Shown in pieces: positions 7,757 through 15,812 of a stretch of DNA of 64,000 bases. The stretch comes from Herbidospora mongoliensis (GTDB lineage Bacteria; Actinomycetota; Actinomycetes; Streptosporangiales; Streptosporangiaceae), in the NCBI RefSeq assembly GCF_001570545.1, contig NZ_BBXD01000018.1:201782-265781 (forward strand), written 5' to 3'. Below the pieces are notes generated by a model. It worked only from the letters and a program-made list of their open reading frames with translations, had not been told where the DNA came from and searched no databases. The translations under genes and the position numbers were made by a program. Within the stretch, counting starts at the first letter, position 1. Every line of letters begins with the position of its first letter.

Positions 7757-8653
7757 TTAGCTGTGGAGACGCCGGGCGAGTGCGACCGCGCCGGTGACGG
7801 GGGGTTCGCTCAGCAGGTGCACGGTCAGCCCCGGATGGTCACGGGTGACCGCGTCGCGGAAGGCCGAGAAAAGATCGGGCTGGCCGGTCATGACCCCGCC
7901 CGCCGCGACCACGGCGGTGACGCCCGCGCCCCGCGCGGCCAGCACGCCGACCAGGGACGCCAGGCTCTCCGCGCCCGCCCGGATCGTCGCGCGGGCATCG
8001 GCCGAACCTTCAAGGGCCGCCGCGAAGACGGCCGGGGCCTTCGGCGCCCAGTGCTCGGCCGTGGGGAGGTCGTTGACGCTGCGGGCCAGCCCCACCGCGT
8101 CGGGCACCCCGAACGCCTCGATCAGCAGCGACAGCAGCACGTCCGATCCGTCGCCGGTGTCGTTCCTGGTCAGCGCGGCCCGGACGGCCTCCCTGACCAG
8201 GGCGGGCGCGCTGCCCTCGTCGCCGATGACCCAGCCCCAGCCGCCGGCGAACATCAGCCCGCCGTCCGGGCGCACCGCCACGGCGATCGAGCCGGTGCCG
8301 GAGATGACGCCGATGCCCGAGGTCAGCCCCGCCGCCGGGACCAGCAGCGCGGCGTCGTTGGTGACGGCGGCCGGGACCCCGGCCACCGAGGACAGCGCGT
8401 GCGACAGCTCGGCGCAGTGGTGCTCGTCGTCGCAGCCCTGCGCGCCCACCGCGATCGCCCCGAGCGTGGCATCCCCGGGGAGATGGCGGCCGGCCAGGCC
8501 GGCGATCCAGCGGGCGGCCGCCTCCACGGGCGCGGCCGACCAGGTGTCGGTCGGGTCGACCACGTCGGCCAGGACCCGGCCGTCGGGTGTCTCGAACCGC
8601 AGGTGGGTCTTGGTGCCGCCGATGTCCAGCCCGGCCAGCACCGTCACCGTCAC
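7757..8653 (-). CDS. BadF/BadG/BcrA/BcrD-family sugar kinase (N-acetylglucosamine kinase-like)
   Basis: 298 residues. ASKHA ATPase fold: phosphate-1 loop GLDIGGTKTH at residues 8-17, central NDAALLVPAAG, the phosphate-2 motif ISGTGSIAVAV, GWGWVIGDEGSA, and the C-terminal adenosine segment VVAAGGVMTG. The layout matches eukaryote-type GlcNAc kinases and their bacterial homologues, which phosphorylate amino sugars, rather than the benzoyl-CoA reductase activators, since no iron-sulfur cysteines are present. The start codon overlaps the stop of the SIS gene by 4 bases (ATGA), so the two are translationally coupled. It probably phosphorylates the imported sugar or amino-sugar conjugate before the SIS enzyme acts. 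Substrate is inferred. Confidence 0.85.
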   Translation of the reverse strand: MTVTVLAGLDIGGTKTHLRFETPDGRVLADVVDPTDTWSAAPVEAAARWIAGLAGRHLPGDATLGAIAVGAQGCDDEHHCAELSHALSSVAGVPAAVTNDAALLVPAAGLTSGIGVISGTGSIAVAVRPDGGLMFAGGWGWVIGDEGSAPALVREAVRAALTRNDTGDGSDVLLSLLIEAFGVPDAVGLARSVNDLPTAEHWAPKAPAVFAAALEGSADARATIRAGAESLASLVGVLAARGAGVTAVVAAGGVMTGQPDLFSAFRDAVTRDHPGLTVHLLSEPPVTGAVALARRLHS

Positions 8654-9672
8654 AGGGCCGCCCCGACCTTCGTGTCGGTGTTGTCGAACACGAACTCCTC
8701 GATGTCGATGCCGGCGTCCTCGGCCGTCCGGGCGACGAGCGCCTGGAGCACGAACGCCTCCAGCACGGCCCGCTGGTTCGGCGGGACCGGCGGCAGCCGC
8801 ACCACCTGCAGCGCGGGGCCGGGCGTGACGTCGGCCGAGGTCACCAGGATCACCGGGTGGTCGGCGGCGGCCAGTGTGCGCGCCAGGGTGATCTCCCGGT
8901 CGTCGCCGAACAGGACGTGCACCGTGTCGCCCGCCGACTCCATCGCGCCGTGCAGGTACTGGCGGGTGCTCATCGCCGCCGCGGGCAGCCGCACCGTCTC
9001 GCGGAACAGCAGCGCCCCTGCCTCGGCGGAACCGGCGGAGGGCCCGCCGCCCACGAAGTCACCGGCCCGCGCCGAGGCGAACGGCGCCGCCAGCGCCCCG
9101 GCCCGCTCGGCCAGCGCGCTCTCCAGCGCGTCGACGTGATCGGGCAGCCCGAGCCAGGAGGGGTCGACGGTCCCGCCGTCCCACGCTTCGGCGATCATCC
9201 CGAGGGCCACGATGGTCGCGGTGTAGCCGATCGTCGAGGCGTAGCTGTCGGGGATGCCGCCCAGCGACACCGCGCGGACGGCCAGGTCCGCGATCGGCGA
9301 AGGGGCGGCGTTGGTCACCGCGTACCGGAGCTCGGGGTCGACCGTGCCCAGCACGGCCAGCGTCTCGGCGCTGCGCCCGCTCTGCGACACCGCGACCAGC
9401 GGGTGGACGCTACGCGGGAACGGCAGCGGGTGGTCGCCCGCGCTCAGCCGCCACGAGTGCACCCCCCGGCTGCGCAGGGTCCACACCGGCGCGCTCGCGG
9501 CGGCGTGGCTGGCCCCGATGGCGACGAAGATCGGGCCGTCTCCCCGGAACCAGCCCTCGGCCTGCCGGACGGCGACGTCCCTGCTCAGCCGCTCGATCGC
9601 GGCCCGCAGCGCGTCGGCCTGACCGGCCCGCGCGGAGGCGAAGGAGATGTGACCTTCTTTCGGCGTTGACAT
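8650..9672 (-). CDS. SIS-domain sugar isomerase/deglycase-like protein
   Basis: 340 residues, ATG at 9672. It contains two tandem SIS (sugar isomerase) domains: the first holds IFVAIGASHAAASAPVW and the phosphosugar-binding VAVSQSGRSAETL, the second AMSTRQYLHGAMESAGDTV and VLFGDDREITLARTLAAADH. This is the architecture of the isomerase half of GlmS, of AgaS and of the fructosamine-6-phosphate deglycase FrlB. The glutaminase half of GlmS is absent. Lying between a copper amine oxidase and a sugar kinase, it most plausibly cleaves or isomerises a phosphorylated amino sugar or Amadori-type sugar-amine. That role is inference from context. Confidence 0.85.
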   Translation of the reverse strand: MSTPKEGHISFASARAGQADALRAAIERLSRDVAVRQAEGWFRGDGPIFVAIGASHAAASAPVWTLRSRGVHSWRLSAGDHPLPFPRSVHPLVAVSQSGRSAETLAVLGTVDPELRYAVTNAAPSPIADLAVRAVSLGGIPDSYASTIGYTATIVALGMIAEAWDGGTVDPSWLGLPDHVDALESALAERAGALAAPFASARAGDFVGGGPSAGSAEAGALLFRETVRLPAAAMSTRQYLHGAMESAGDTVHVLFGDDREITLARTLAAADHPVILVTSADVTPGPALQVVRLPPVPPNQRAVLEAFVLQALVARTAEDAGIDIEEFVFDNTDTKVGAAL

Positions 9673-9694
9673 TTCTTCCCCAGATATCGATGAG

Positions 9695-11572
9695 TCACGA
9701 ATGGCAGTGCGTGGCGCCGCCGGACGCCGGGATGTCCAGCGTCGGGTTGCGGCCGAAGAAGCCGGATGGCTTGAGCTTGAAACCGGTGGTGTCCACCGGC
9801 ATGACCGGCCAGTCCTCCGGGCGCGGGAAGTGCGTCATGCCGAAGGTGTGCCAGAGCACGATCGGCCCGCCGTCGATGTCGCGGTCGGCGGCGACCCACT
9901 CGGGCATGCCCGCCCCGCCGGGGTGCTGGTTGACCAGGTCGCCGGCCGGATAGAGCTCGGTGGGGTCGTACGCGGTGACCCACAGGTGGCCGCTCGCGAA
10001 CACCGCCCGCGAGTACAGGTCGGACGAGGGGTCGGCGAGCAGGACCGGCATGCCCTCCGGGTGCAGCACGTAGGCCACGTCCCGGCCGAGCCGGTTCTGG
10101 ACGTCGGGATTGGCGACCCGCCAGACCCGGCCGCGCCGCCCGTCGGCCAGGCGGGGCGCGTCGCTCTCCCTGCGCAGGCGGGTGACCTGCTGGGTGATGC
10201 CGGTGCCGGTCGGGTTCTCCGGGCCGCGTGGCACCGCGACCGCGTCGATCTCCTCGACGTAGTTGCCGGGACCGTCGACGGCCATCTCCAGGCGGGCGCT
10301 GAACAGGTGCTGGTGGTGCGGGGCGCCGAGGCCGGGGGCGACCTCGGTGGCGTAGGCGTAGTCGCCACCCGGGTTCGGGTGGCCGGAGGTGAACACCACA
10401 CCGGTGGCCTTGACCTCGAGCTCGATCACGCCGTCGAGGTAGAGGTACCAGTAGAAGCCGTAGTCGTAGTTGCCGACGGTGACGAAGAAGGAGATCACCA
10501 GGCGGCGGTTCCTGCGCACCTCGCTGGAATTGGTGAAGTGGCTGGTGTGCTTCCACAGCACCCCGGCGTCCTCTTCGTGGATGCAGATCGCCTGGGGGAT
10601 CACGCGCGGGTTGCCGGCGTTGTCGGCGACCACGGCGTCGAGATAGGTGATCTCGCCGAGGCAGTCGCAGCCGAGCTTGAGGGAGTTGGCGAAGTTGCCG
10701 AGCAGGTACTCGCCGCCGTCGAAGAAGGTCTGGAACCAGCGCTGGGGGCTGGGGTCGGCGTAGGGGACGACCATCTCGGCGATCGAGGCGCGGTCGACGA
10801 CCGTGCGGTCGTTGATCGAGAGGTCGCGCAGCACCAGGCCCTCGCGCGAGTCGAAGCAGACCTGGACCTTCCAGCCGAGCCAGTCGAGCACGTTGTCGTC
10901 GTCGATGGTGAAGCTGGGGCCGTGCGGCTGGGTGATCTCGATCGGCTTCAGGCCCTCCCTGAGCGGCCCGTTGAAGTCGGCGAGGTGGAAGTTGCCGTCC
11001 TCCTGGGGGACGTCCAAGACTGCGCTGTCGAGCACCTCGACGACCGTCTTCGCGATCACGTCCACATAGGCGACGACGCCGTCGACCGGGTGGGCCCAGG
11101 GCAGGTCGTGCTCGTCCTTCTGCAGGAAGGTCAGGGTGCGCTGGAGGCGGCGGCCCTGTTCGTCCTCGGTCATCGCCCGGCCCGCCGACAGCGGTTGCAC
11201 GCGCAGCTTGGACAGGTCGGTCAGGCCGCGGCGGCGCATCGCCGCGAGCCAGCGCTCGTCGGCGTGCACGATCGCCTCGACCATCGCGAACTCGAGCATG
11301 ATGACCGGCACCTGGCCGTCCACCGCCGGATCGAGCTCGACCGCCGACACGAGGCCATCCGAGGACGGGCACACCACCACGTCGTGGGATCGGCCGTCGG
11401 CCATGTCGACGAGCATCGCGCGCAGCTCTCGTGCGCCGCCCTCCTCGCGCTTGTCCTGCTCCTTCAGGCCCAGGTACGACACGTGGGTCGTCTCGTTCAG
11501 CAGGCCCTCGCGGACGAGGATCTCGCGCGCCGCCGATATCTCCTCGGCGCGGAGTGTGCTGTTATCCCTCAC
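9695..11572 (-). CDS. Copper-containing primary-amine oxidase
   Basis: 625 residues from GTG at 11572. That start has AGGAG about 6 bases upstream, which the ATG at 11587 lacks. The TPQ-forming tyrosine is Tyr369 in the invariant N-Y-D context (VTVGNYDYGFYW). Copper ligands are His420 and His422 (HQH in HHQHLFSARLEM), with a third in the C-terminal HTFGMTHFPRPEDWPVMP. The catalytic-base region YLDAVVADNAGNP lies upstream. Family members oxidise primary amines to aldehyde, ammonia and hydrogen peroxide. No signal peptide, so the enzyme is cytoplasmic. It is first in the operon with SIS, kinase and ALDH genes, and divergent from the GntR regulator, so it probably deaminates an amine freed from an imported conjugate. 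Confidence 0.93.
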   Translation of the reverse strand: MRDNSTLRAEEISAAREILVREGLLNETTHVSYLGLKEQDKREEGGARELRAMLVDMADGRSHDVVVCPSSDGLVSAVELDPAVDGQVPVIMLEFAMVEAIVHADERWLAAMRRRGLTDLSKLRVQPLSAGRAMTEDEQGRRLQRTLTFLQKDEHDLPWAHPVDGVVAYVDVIAKTVVEVLDSAVLDVPQEDGNFHLADFNGPLREGLKPIEITQPHGPSFTIDDDNVLDWLGWKVQVCFDSREGLVLRDLSINDRTVVDRASIAEMVVPYADPSPQRWFQTFFDGGEYLLGNFANSLKLGCDCLGEITYLDAVVADNAGNPRVIPQAICIHEEDAGVLWKHTSHFTNSSEVRRNRRLVISFFVTVGNYDYGFYWYLYLDGVIELEVKATGVVFTSGHPNPGGDYAYATEVAPGLGAPHHQHLFSARLEMAVDGPGNYVEEIDAVAVPRGPENPTGTGITQQVTRLRRESDAPRLADGRRGRVWRVANPDVQNRLGRDVAYVLHPEGMPVLLADPSSDLYSRAVFASGHLWVTAYDPTELYPAGDLVNQHPGGAGMPEWVAADRDIDGGPIVLWHTFGMTHFPRPEDWPVMPVDTTGFKLKPSGFFGRNPTLDIPASGGATHCHS

Positions 11573-11588
11573 GATGACTCCTCTCATA

Positions 11589-11625
11589 ACCAGAGTAGTA
11601 CCAAACTATAGACCACGCCATACCA
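11589..11625. promoter_or_regulatory. Phased ACCA half-sites upstream of the amine oxidase gene
   Basis: ACCA occurs at 11589, 11600, 11612 and 11622, so the copies are 10-12 bases apart on one face of the helix (TGGT on the strand read by the amine oxidase gene). TGGT-type copies recur in the other promoters of this locus, so the sites may bind the adjacent GntR protein. Confidence 0.4.
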
Positions 11626-11726
11626 GTGTTGTCGTGAATGTCGTGATTCGGGCGACCGTAATGGCAGGCCGACCTGCCCGTTCATGCCGTTATCTACGCG
11701 TTTGTCCGAAAAACCGACCGAGATAA

Positions 11727-11743
11727 ACCAGGACTCATCTGGT
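11727..11743. promoter_or_regulatory. Candidate GntR operator
   Basis: Perfect inverted repeat ACCAG (11727-11731), 7-base spacer, CTGGT (11739-11743), with a further TGGT at 11750. It ends 10 bases before the -35 of the GntR gene, fitting autoregulation by a UTRA-family regulator. Confidence 0.5.
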
Positions 11744-11753
11744 CTTCTGTGGT

Positions 11754-11789
11754 TTGCATATCGGAGGGTGGTTCCGCGATAATGCGAGC
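11754..11789 (+). promoter_or_regulatory. Promoter of the leaderless gntR-type gene
   Basis: TTGCAT (11754-11759), 18-base spacer, GATAAT (11778-11783), then six bases to the GTG at 11790. The start codon would be the first transcribed base, so the mRNA is leaderless. No ribosome site is present. Confidence 0.65.
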
Positions 11790-12542
11790 GTGAACGCCCC
11801 GACGTCGACGTCGATCCACGCCGATCACCCCGAGCCGCTGTGGGTCCAGGCGGTGAACCTGATCAAAGACCAGCTCGGCTCCGGTCTGCTGAAGCCGGGT
11901 GGCCGGCTGCCCCCCGAGCGTGAGCTGTGCGAGCGGCTCGGCATCAGCCGGGTCACCCTGCGCAAGGCGCTGCGGACCCTCGTCGAAGAGGGCATCCTCA
12001 GCCCCTCCCACGGCCGCGGCTGGTATGTCGCGCCCAGCGTCGGCGCGCCCGCGCGCGAGTGGCCCAACAGCCTGGAGTCGTTCACCGAGACCGCCCGCCA
12101 GATGGGCCTGACGCCCAGTTCGACCGTGCTGCGCCACGAGGTGGTGCCGGCCAACCTCGACGAGGCCGAGCAGCTGTCCATCGCGCCCGGCACCCCGCTG
12201 TTCACACTGGAGCGGGTGCGCCTGCTCAACGGCGTGCCGACCGCCCTCGACGTCACCCAGGTCCCGGCCGCCCTGGTGCCCGGCTTCGCCGAGCTCGACT
12301 TCTCCACCGGCTCGCTCTACGAGCAGATCGCCGCCGTGGGCCTGGCCCCGGTCAAGGCCAACGCCACGATCGAGGCGCGCGAGGCCGACGACTACCTGGC
12401 CGGTCACCTGCAGCTGGAGGTCGGCAAGCCGGTCCTGGTGATGCGCCAGCTCGTCTTCAGCGCGACCGACTCCCCGCTGTTCTCCTCGATGGTCTGCTAC
12501 CGAGGCGACCGCTACCGGCTGCGCACCTCGTTCCAGCGCTGA
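11790..12542 (+). CDS. GntR-family regulator with UTRA domain (HutC/FrlR subfamily)
   Basis: 250 residues from GTG at 11790, chosen because it sits exactly where a leaderless transcript from the -10 GATAAT would begin. Earlier in-frame TTG has no support. Residues about 15-75 are the winged HTH with RLPPERELCERLGISRVTLR and the wing HGRGWYVAP. Residues about 90-240 are the UTRA effector domain (TPLFTLERVRLLNGVPTALD, FSTGSLYEQIA). UTRA domains bind phosphosugars, amino-sugar phosphates or urocanate. Its placement between a sugar ABC importer and the SIS/kinase/amine oxidase operon suggests it represses both and is released by a phosphorylated sugar-amine intermediate. Candidate operators flank its promoter. 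Confidence 0.92.
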   Translation: MNAPTSTSIHADHPEPLWVQAVNLIKDQLGSGLLKPGGRLPPERELCERLGISRVTLRKALRTLVEEGILSPSHGRGWYVAPSVGAPAREWPNSLESFTETARQMGLTPSSTVLRHEVVPANLDEAEQLSIAPGTPLFTLERVRLLNGVPTALDVTQVPAALVPGFAELDFSTGSLYEQIAAVGLAPVKANATIEAREADDYLAGHLQLEVGKPVLVMRQLVFSATDSPLFSSMVCYRGDRYRLRTSFQR

Positions 12543-12556
12543 GACCGCGGCGGCGT

Positions 12557-13390
12557 TCACTTGCCGATGCCCGCGCTCAGGCCCTGGACGAACTGCCGCG
12601 AGAACACCACGAACAGCACGATCAGCGGCACCGCGCCCAGCGTCAGCGCGCCGAGCAGCGCCGGGTAGTCGTTGAGGAACTGCCCCACGAACTGCTGCAC
12701 GCCGAGCGTCACCGTCTGGTTCTCCCTGCTGGGGGCGAGGATCAGCGGGAACCACAGGTCGTTCCAGACCGGCAGCATCGTCACCGACGCCACCGCCGCG
12801 AGACCCGGCCGCACCATCGGCAGCACGATCGACAGCGTGCGCAGTTCACCCGCGCCGTCGATGCGCGCGGCCTCCTTGATCGCGCCGGGAACCGCCTTGA
12901 AGTACGTCATGAGCAGCGCGATCGCCAGCGGCAGGCTCATCGCCGTGTAGACGAGGATCAGCGCGGTCAGCGTGTCCATGAGCTGCCAGGAGATCATCGT
13001 CTTGATGATCGGCACGGTGCCCAGGCGGATCGGCAGCATGATGCCCAGGACGAAGAACCCGCCCACCAGCGGCGCGAACCGCACCTTGTACTCGGTCAGC
13101 GCGAACGCCGCCAGCGTCGCCAGCACCAGCGTGGCCACCGTGGCCCCCACCGTGACGATGAGGCTGTTGCGGTAGTTGACGACGAACTGCCCGCGGGTGA
13201 ACACCCGCTCGTATCCGCCGAGGCTGAAGGTGTCGGCGTTCGGCAGCGCGAACGGCTCGCCGAAGATGCCCTGCGTGGTCTTGAACGAGTTGACCACGAT
13301 CACCAGGATCGGCGCGACGGCCAGCAGTGCGAAGAAGATCAGCAGGCCGTGCGTCACGAGCGCGCCCGCGCGGTCGCGATGGGTCGTCAT
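12557..13390 (-). CDS. Carbohydrate ABC transporter permease (MalG/UgpE type)
   Basis: 277 residues, ATG at 13390, overlapping the stop of the upstream permease gene by 4 bases. Six predicted transmembrane helices begin with LVTHGLLIFFALLAVAPILV. The ATPase-docking EAA loop is EAARIDGAGELRTLSIVLPM near residue 180, and the C-terminus VVFSRQFVQGLSAGIGK is typical of MalG-like CUT1 permeases. With the partner permease it forms the membrane channel for the lipoprotein-bound sugar. No ATPase gene lies here, as is usual in actinomycetes, where one shared MsiK-type ATPase serves several importers. It converges on the GntR gene with 14 bases between. Confidence 0.93.
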   Translation of the reverse strand: MTTHRDRAGALVTHGLLIFFALLAVAPILVIVVNSFKTTQGIFGEPFALPNADTFSLGGYERVFTRGQFVVNYRNSLIVTVGATVATLVLATLAAFALTEYKVRFAPLVGGFFVLGIMLPIRLGTVPIIKTMISWQLMDTLTALILVYTAMSLPLAIALLMTYFKAVPGAIKEAARIDGAGELRTLSIVLPMVRPGLAAVASVTMLPVWNDLWFPLILAPSRENQTVTLGVQQFVGQFLNDYPALLGALTLGAVPLIVLFVVFSRQFVQGLSAGIGK

Positions 13391-14265
13391 AGTTCGTAGC
13401 TCCTGAGCCGGCGGTGCAGCAACCCGAAGTAGACGGCGGTGACGATCAGGATGATCAGGAAGATCACGCTGGCCACGGTCGCGCCGAGGTCGAGGTCGGA
13501 GAGTTGCCCGCTCGATCCGAAGAAGGTGCGGTAGAACAGCGTGCCGAGGATGTCGGTGCTGTAGTTGGGCCCGGGGGCCGACCCGTTCAGGGCGAAGATC
13601 AGGTCGAAGCCGTTGAAGGTCCAGATGTACGTGAGGATCGCGATCAGCCCGAACTGCGGCGCGATCAGCGGGAACTTCACCCGCCAGAACGTCGACCACG
13701 CGCCCGAGCCCTCGACCCTGGCGGCCTCCAGCACGTCGTTCGGCACGGCGAGCAGGGCGGCGTACAGGAAGATCATCGGAATGCCGACGTACTGCCAGAC
13801 CGACATCAGCGAGATGGTCGGCAGGGCGGTGCGCTCGTCGCCGAGCAGCGGGAAGTCGACCAGGCCCCACAGCGGGTTGATGATCAGACGCCAGACGAAG
13901 CCGACGATCACCACCGACAGGGTGGTGGGGATGAACAACAACGTCCGGTAGAGCCCCGTCGACCTGCGCAGCGTGCCTGAGGTGAGCAGCGCGGCCAGCA
14001 GCAGGCCGAGCGGCACCTCCACGAGCAGGTGGATGGCGAAGAACTCCAGGTTGTTGGTCAGCGCGTTCCAGAAACGCTCGCTCGTCGTCGGGTTGGTGAA
14101 CAGGTAGACGTAGTTCTCCAGGCCGACGAACCTGGCGACGCCCGAGTCGGTGTCGTACAGGCTGTACCAGATGGAGTTCACCAGCGGGAGCGCCGCGAAC
14201 ATCACATAGACCACGAGCGCGGGCAGCGTGAACGCCAGGAAGTAGCGGTAGTGGGCCCGGTTCAA
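13387..14265 (-). CDS. Carbohydrate ABC transporter permease (MalF/UgpA type)
   Basis: 292 residues. The start appears to be TTG at 14265, with GGAAAGG seven bases upstream and no better ATG or GTG. Six predicted membrane helices (FLAFTLPALVVYVMFAALPL first) and the EAA motif EAARVEGSGAWSTFWRVKFP near residue 195 mark it as a CUT1 permease of the MalF/UgpA/LacF type. It is the second gene of the importer operon, 61 bases after the binding-protein gene, and is coupled to the second permease by an ATGA overlap. Substrate is presumably that of the whole locus. Confidence 0.92.
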   Translation of the reverse strand: MNRAHYRYFLAFTLPALVVYVMFAALPLVNSIWYSLYDTDSGVARFVGLENYVYLFTNPTTSERFWNALTNNLEFFAIHLLVEVPLGLLLAALLTSGTLRRSTGLYRTLLFIPTTLSVVIVGFVWRLIINPLWGLVDFPLLGDERTALPTISLMSVWQYVGIPMIFLYAALLAVPNDVLEAARVEGSGAWSTFWRVKFPLIAPQFGLIAILTYIWTFNGFDLIFALNGSAPGPNYSTDILGTLFYRTFFGSSGQLSDLDLGATVASVIFLIILIVTAVYFGLLHRRLRSYEL

Positions 14266-14326
14266 GAGGTGCCTTTCCCATCGCGGAGTCGTGCCGGGCC
14301 CTCGCGAGAGAGCCCGGCACGCGTTC

Positions 14327-15661
14327 TCACTGCTGCGGCGTGTACCAGCTCGCGAGGCCCTTCTGGAGTTCCTCGGTCGCCTTCTGGGCGCTGAGGTCCT
14401 CGTTGAGCATGAGCTGGAGCACGCGCCACACCTCGTCGTCGAACGGCGGGGTGCCGGCGCTGAGCCGGTCGAGACCGAGGCGCGGGGTGAGCTTCGCGCC
14501 GGTCTTCAGGTCGGCGAAGCTCTGCGCGAGCGGGTTGGTGTACGTCACGGGCTGCTTGGCCATCGAGAAGAAGCCGGGCACCTTGTTGACGTACACCTCC
14601 AGGAACTCAGGAGTGGCGGTCCAGGCCAGGAACTCCTCGGCGGCGGCCTTGTTCTTGCTCGCGGCGTTGACGCCGATGGCCATGTCGGGCATCTCCTGGA
14701 GGTAGCGCTCACCTCCGGCGGTCTCGGCCGGGGGACCGAAGACGCCGACGTTGAGGCCGTCGACGGAGACCTGGTTGATGTTCCAGGAGCCGTCGGGCAG
14801 GATCGCGGCCTTGCCGAGCGTGAAGAGCTGCGTCATGTCCGGGTACTTGAGGCTCTCGAAGCCCTTGGGCAGGTACGGCTTCCACGCCGCGAACGCCTCG
14901 AAGGCCTTCACGAACTCGGGGTCGGTGACCTTCTTGGTGCCCTTGATGAGCCCCTGACGGCCTTCCTCGCCCTTCCAGTAGACCGGGCCGACGCTGTAGA
15001 GCCCGTTGTAGGCGAGCTGCCACGACTCCGACGAGCCGACCGCGAGCGGGGTGTACTTGCCGTTGTCCTTGATCTTCTTGAGCACCGCCAGGAACTCGTC
15101 CTGGGTGGTCGGCACCTGGAGGCCGAGCTCGGCGAAGATGTCCTTGTTGTAGTAGAAGCCCGCCAGCACGGCGGCCGTCGGCAGGCAGTAGCGACTGCCC
15201 GCGTCGTCGGACCAGGGGTCCAGCGCGAGCGGCTCGAACGAGTCGAGCATCGGCTTGCCGTCGAGCTTCTCGAAGTAGCCCTTCTTGATCCACGAGCGGT
15301 TCACGTCGTAGGGCCGGCAGGTGATGAGGTCGGGCCCGGTGCCGCCGTCCACCTGCGACTGGATCGCCGCGTTGTACTCGTTGGTGTTCGTCGGGGCGAA
15401 CTTGACGTCGATGTTCGGGTGGGTCTTCTCGAAGGCCGGGAGGATCTCGTCCTCCCACATGGCCAGGTCCTCGGTGCGCCAGCTTCCCAGAGTCAGCACG
15501 ACCTTCTCGCCCGCGGCGGCTGGGGCGGTGGTGCCGCCCGTGGTGGTCACCGGTGTCGCCGACGGCGCGCAGGCCGAGGTCAGGACGGCAGCCGCTACCG
15601 CGACCAACGCAACGGATGCACGTATCGCATGCATGGGGTTGCCTCTCGTCATCGTTGTCAC
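14327..15661 (-). CDS. ABC transporter sugar-binding lipoprotein
   Basis: 444 residues from GTG at 15661, with GGGGAG about 8 bases upstream. A lipoprotein signal peptide ends at VLTSAC, with Cys31 the lipidated residue, followed by a Thr/Gly/Pro-rich linker. The rest is a family-1 extracellular solute-binding protein: VVLTLGSWRTEDLAMWEDEI, DLITCRPYDVNRSWIKKGYF, AVLAGFYYNKDIFAELGL, FTLGKAAILPDGSWNINQV. It is anchored on the outer face of the membrane and delivers ligand to the two permeases encoded downstream. The aromatic residues and Asp/Asn around the cleft fit a carbohydrate. A promoter with TTGTTA, 18 bases, TACGCT (complement at 15699-15728) precedes it. Confidence 0.93.
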   Translation of the reverse strand: MTTMTRGNPMHAIRASVALVAVAAAVLTSACAPSATPVTTTGGTTAPAAAGEKVVLTLGSWRTEDLAMWEDEILPAFEKTHPNIDVKFAPTNTNEYNAAIQSQVDGGTGPDLITCRPYDVNRSWIKKGYFEKLDGKPMLDSFEPLALDPWSDDAGSRYCLPTAAVLAGFYYNKDIFAELGLQVPTTQDEFLAVLKKIKDNGKYTPLAVGSSESWQLAYNGLYSVGPVYWKGEEGRQGLIKGTKKVTDPEFVKAFEAFAAWKPYLPKGFESLKYPDMTQLFTLGKAAILPDGSWNINQVSVDGLNVGVFGPPAETAGGERYLQEMPDMAIGVNAASKNKAAAEEFLAWTATPEFLEVYVNKVPGFFSMAKQPVTYTNPLAQSFADLKTGAKLTPRLGLDRLSAGTPPFDDEVWRVLQLMLNEDLSAQKATEELQKGLASWYTPQQ

Positions 15662-15812
15662 ATCGCTTGCTCCCCCGGAGGCCAGCGCCTGATGCGGCAG
15701 CGTACACAGACGAATAGGGTGGTAACAAGAGGTATTGCTTTGGTTTACGGTGATGCTACCTTTCGAACCACGGCGTGCCCCTTGCCGCCGCGAACCGCGT
15801 CCGGAGGACCAG
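15662..15812. promoter_or_regulatory. Divergent promoter region, importer versus Gfo/Idh gene
   Basis: Leftward promoter: TTGTTA N18 TACGCT (on + as TAACAA at 15723-15728 and AGCGTA at 15699-15704). Rightward candidate: TTGCTT (15735-15740), 16 bases, TACCTT (15757-15762). TGGT, AGGT and TGGT start at 15720, 15730 and 15741, and AACCA lies at 15766-15770. The 10-11 base phasing matches the sites by the GntR gene, suggesting shared control. Confidence 0.45.

Noticed and set aside
5744-9139. A 1131-codon rightward open frame
   Set aside because: Arg/Gly/Pro-rich translation lying antisense to the ALDH, kinase and SIS genes, with no start signal or domain. An artefact of high GC.
12557-14320. 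One 587-codon permease frame
   Set aside because: The first half is a shadow of the MalF-type permease. The true MalG-type permease starts at 13390 with a 4-base overlap.
12557-15661. A missing ATPase gene as evidence that the importer is broken
   Set aside because: Actinomycete CUT1 importers commonly rely on one shared MsiK-type ATPase encoded elsewhere, and all three genes present are intact.
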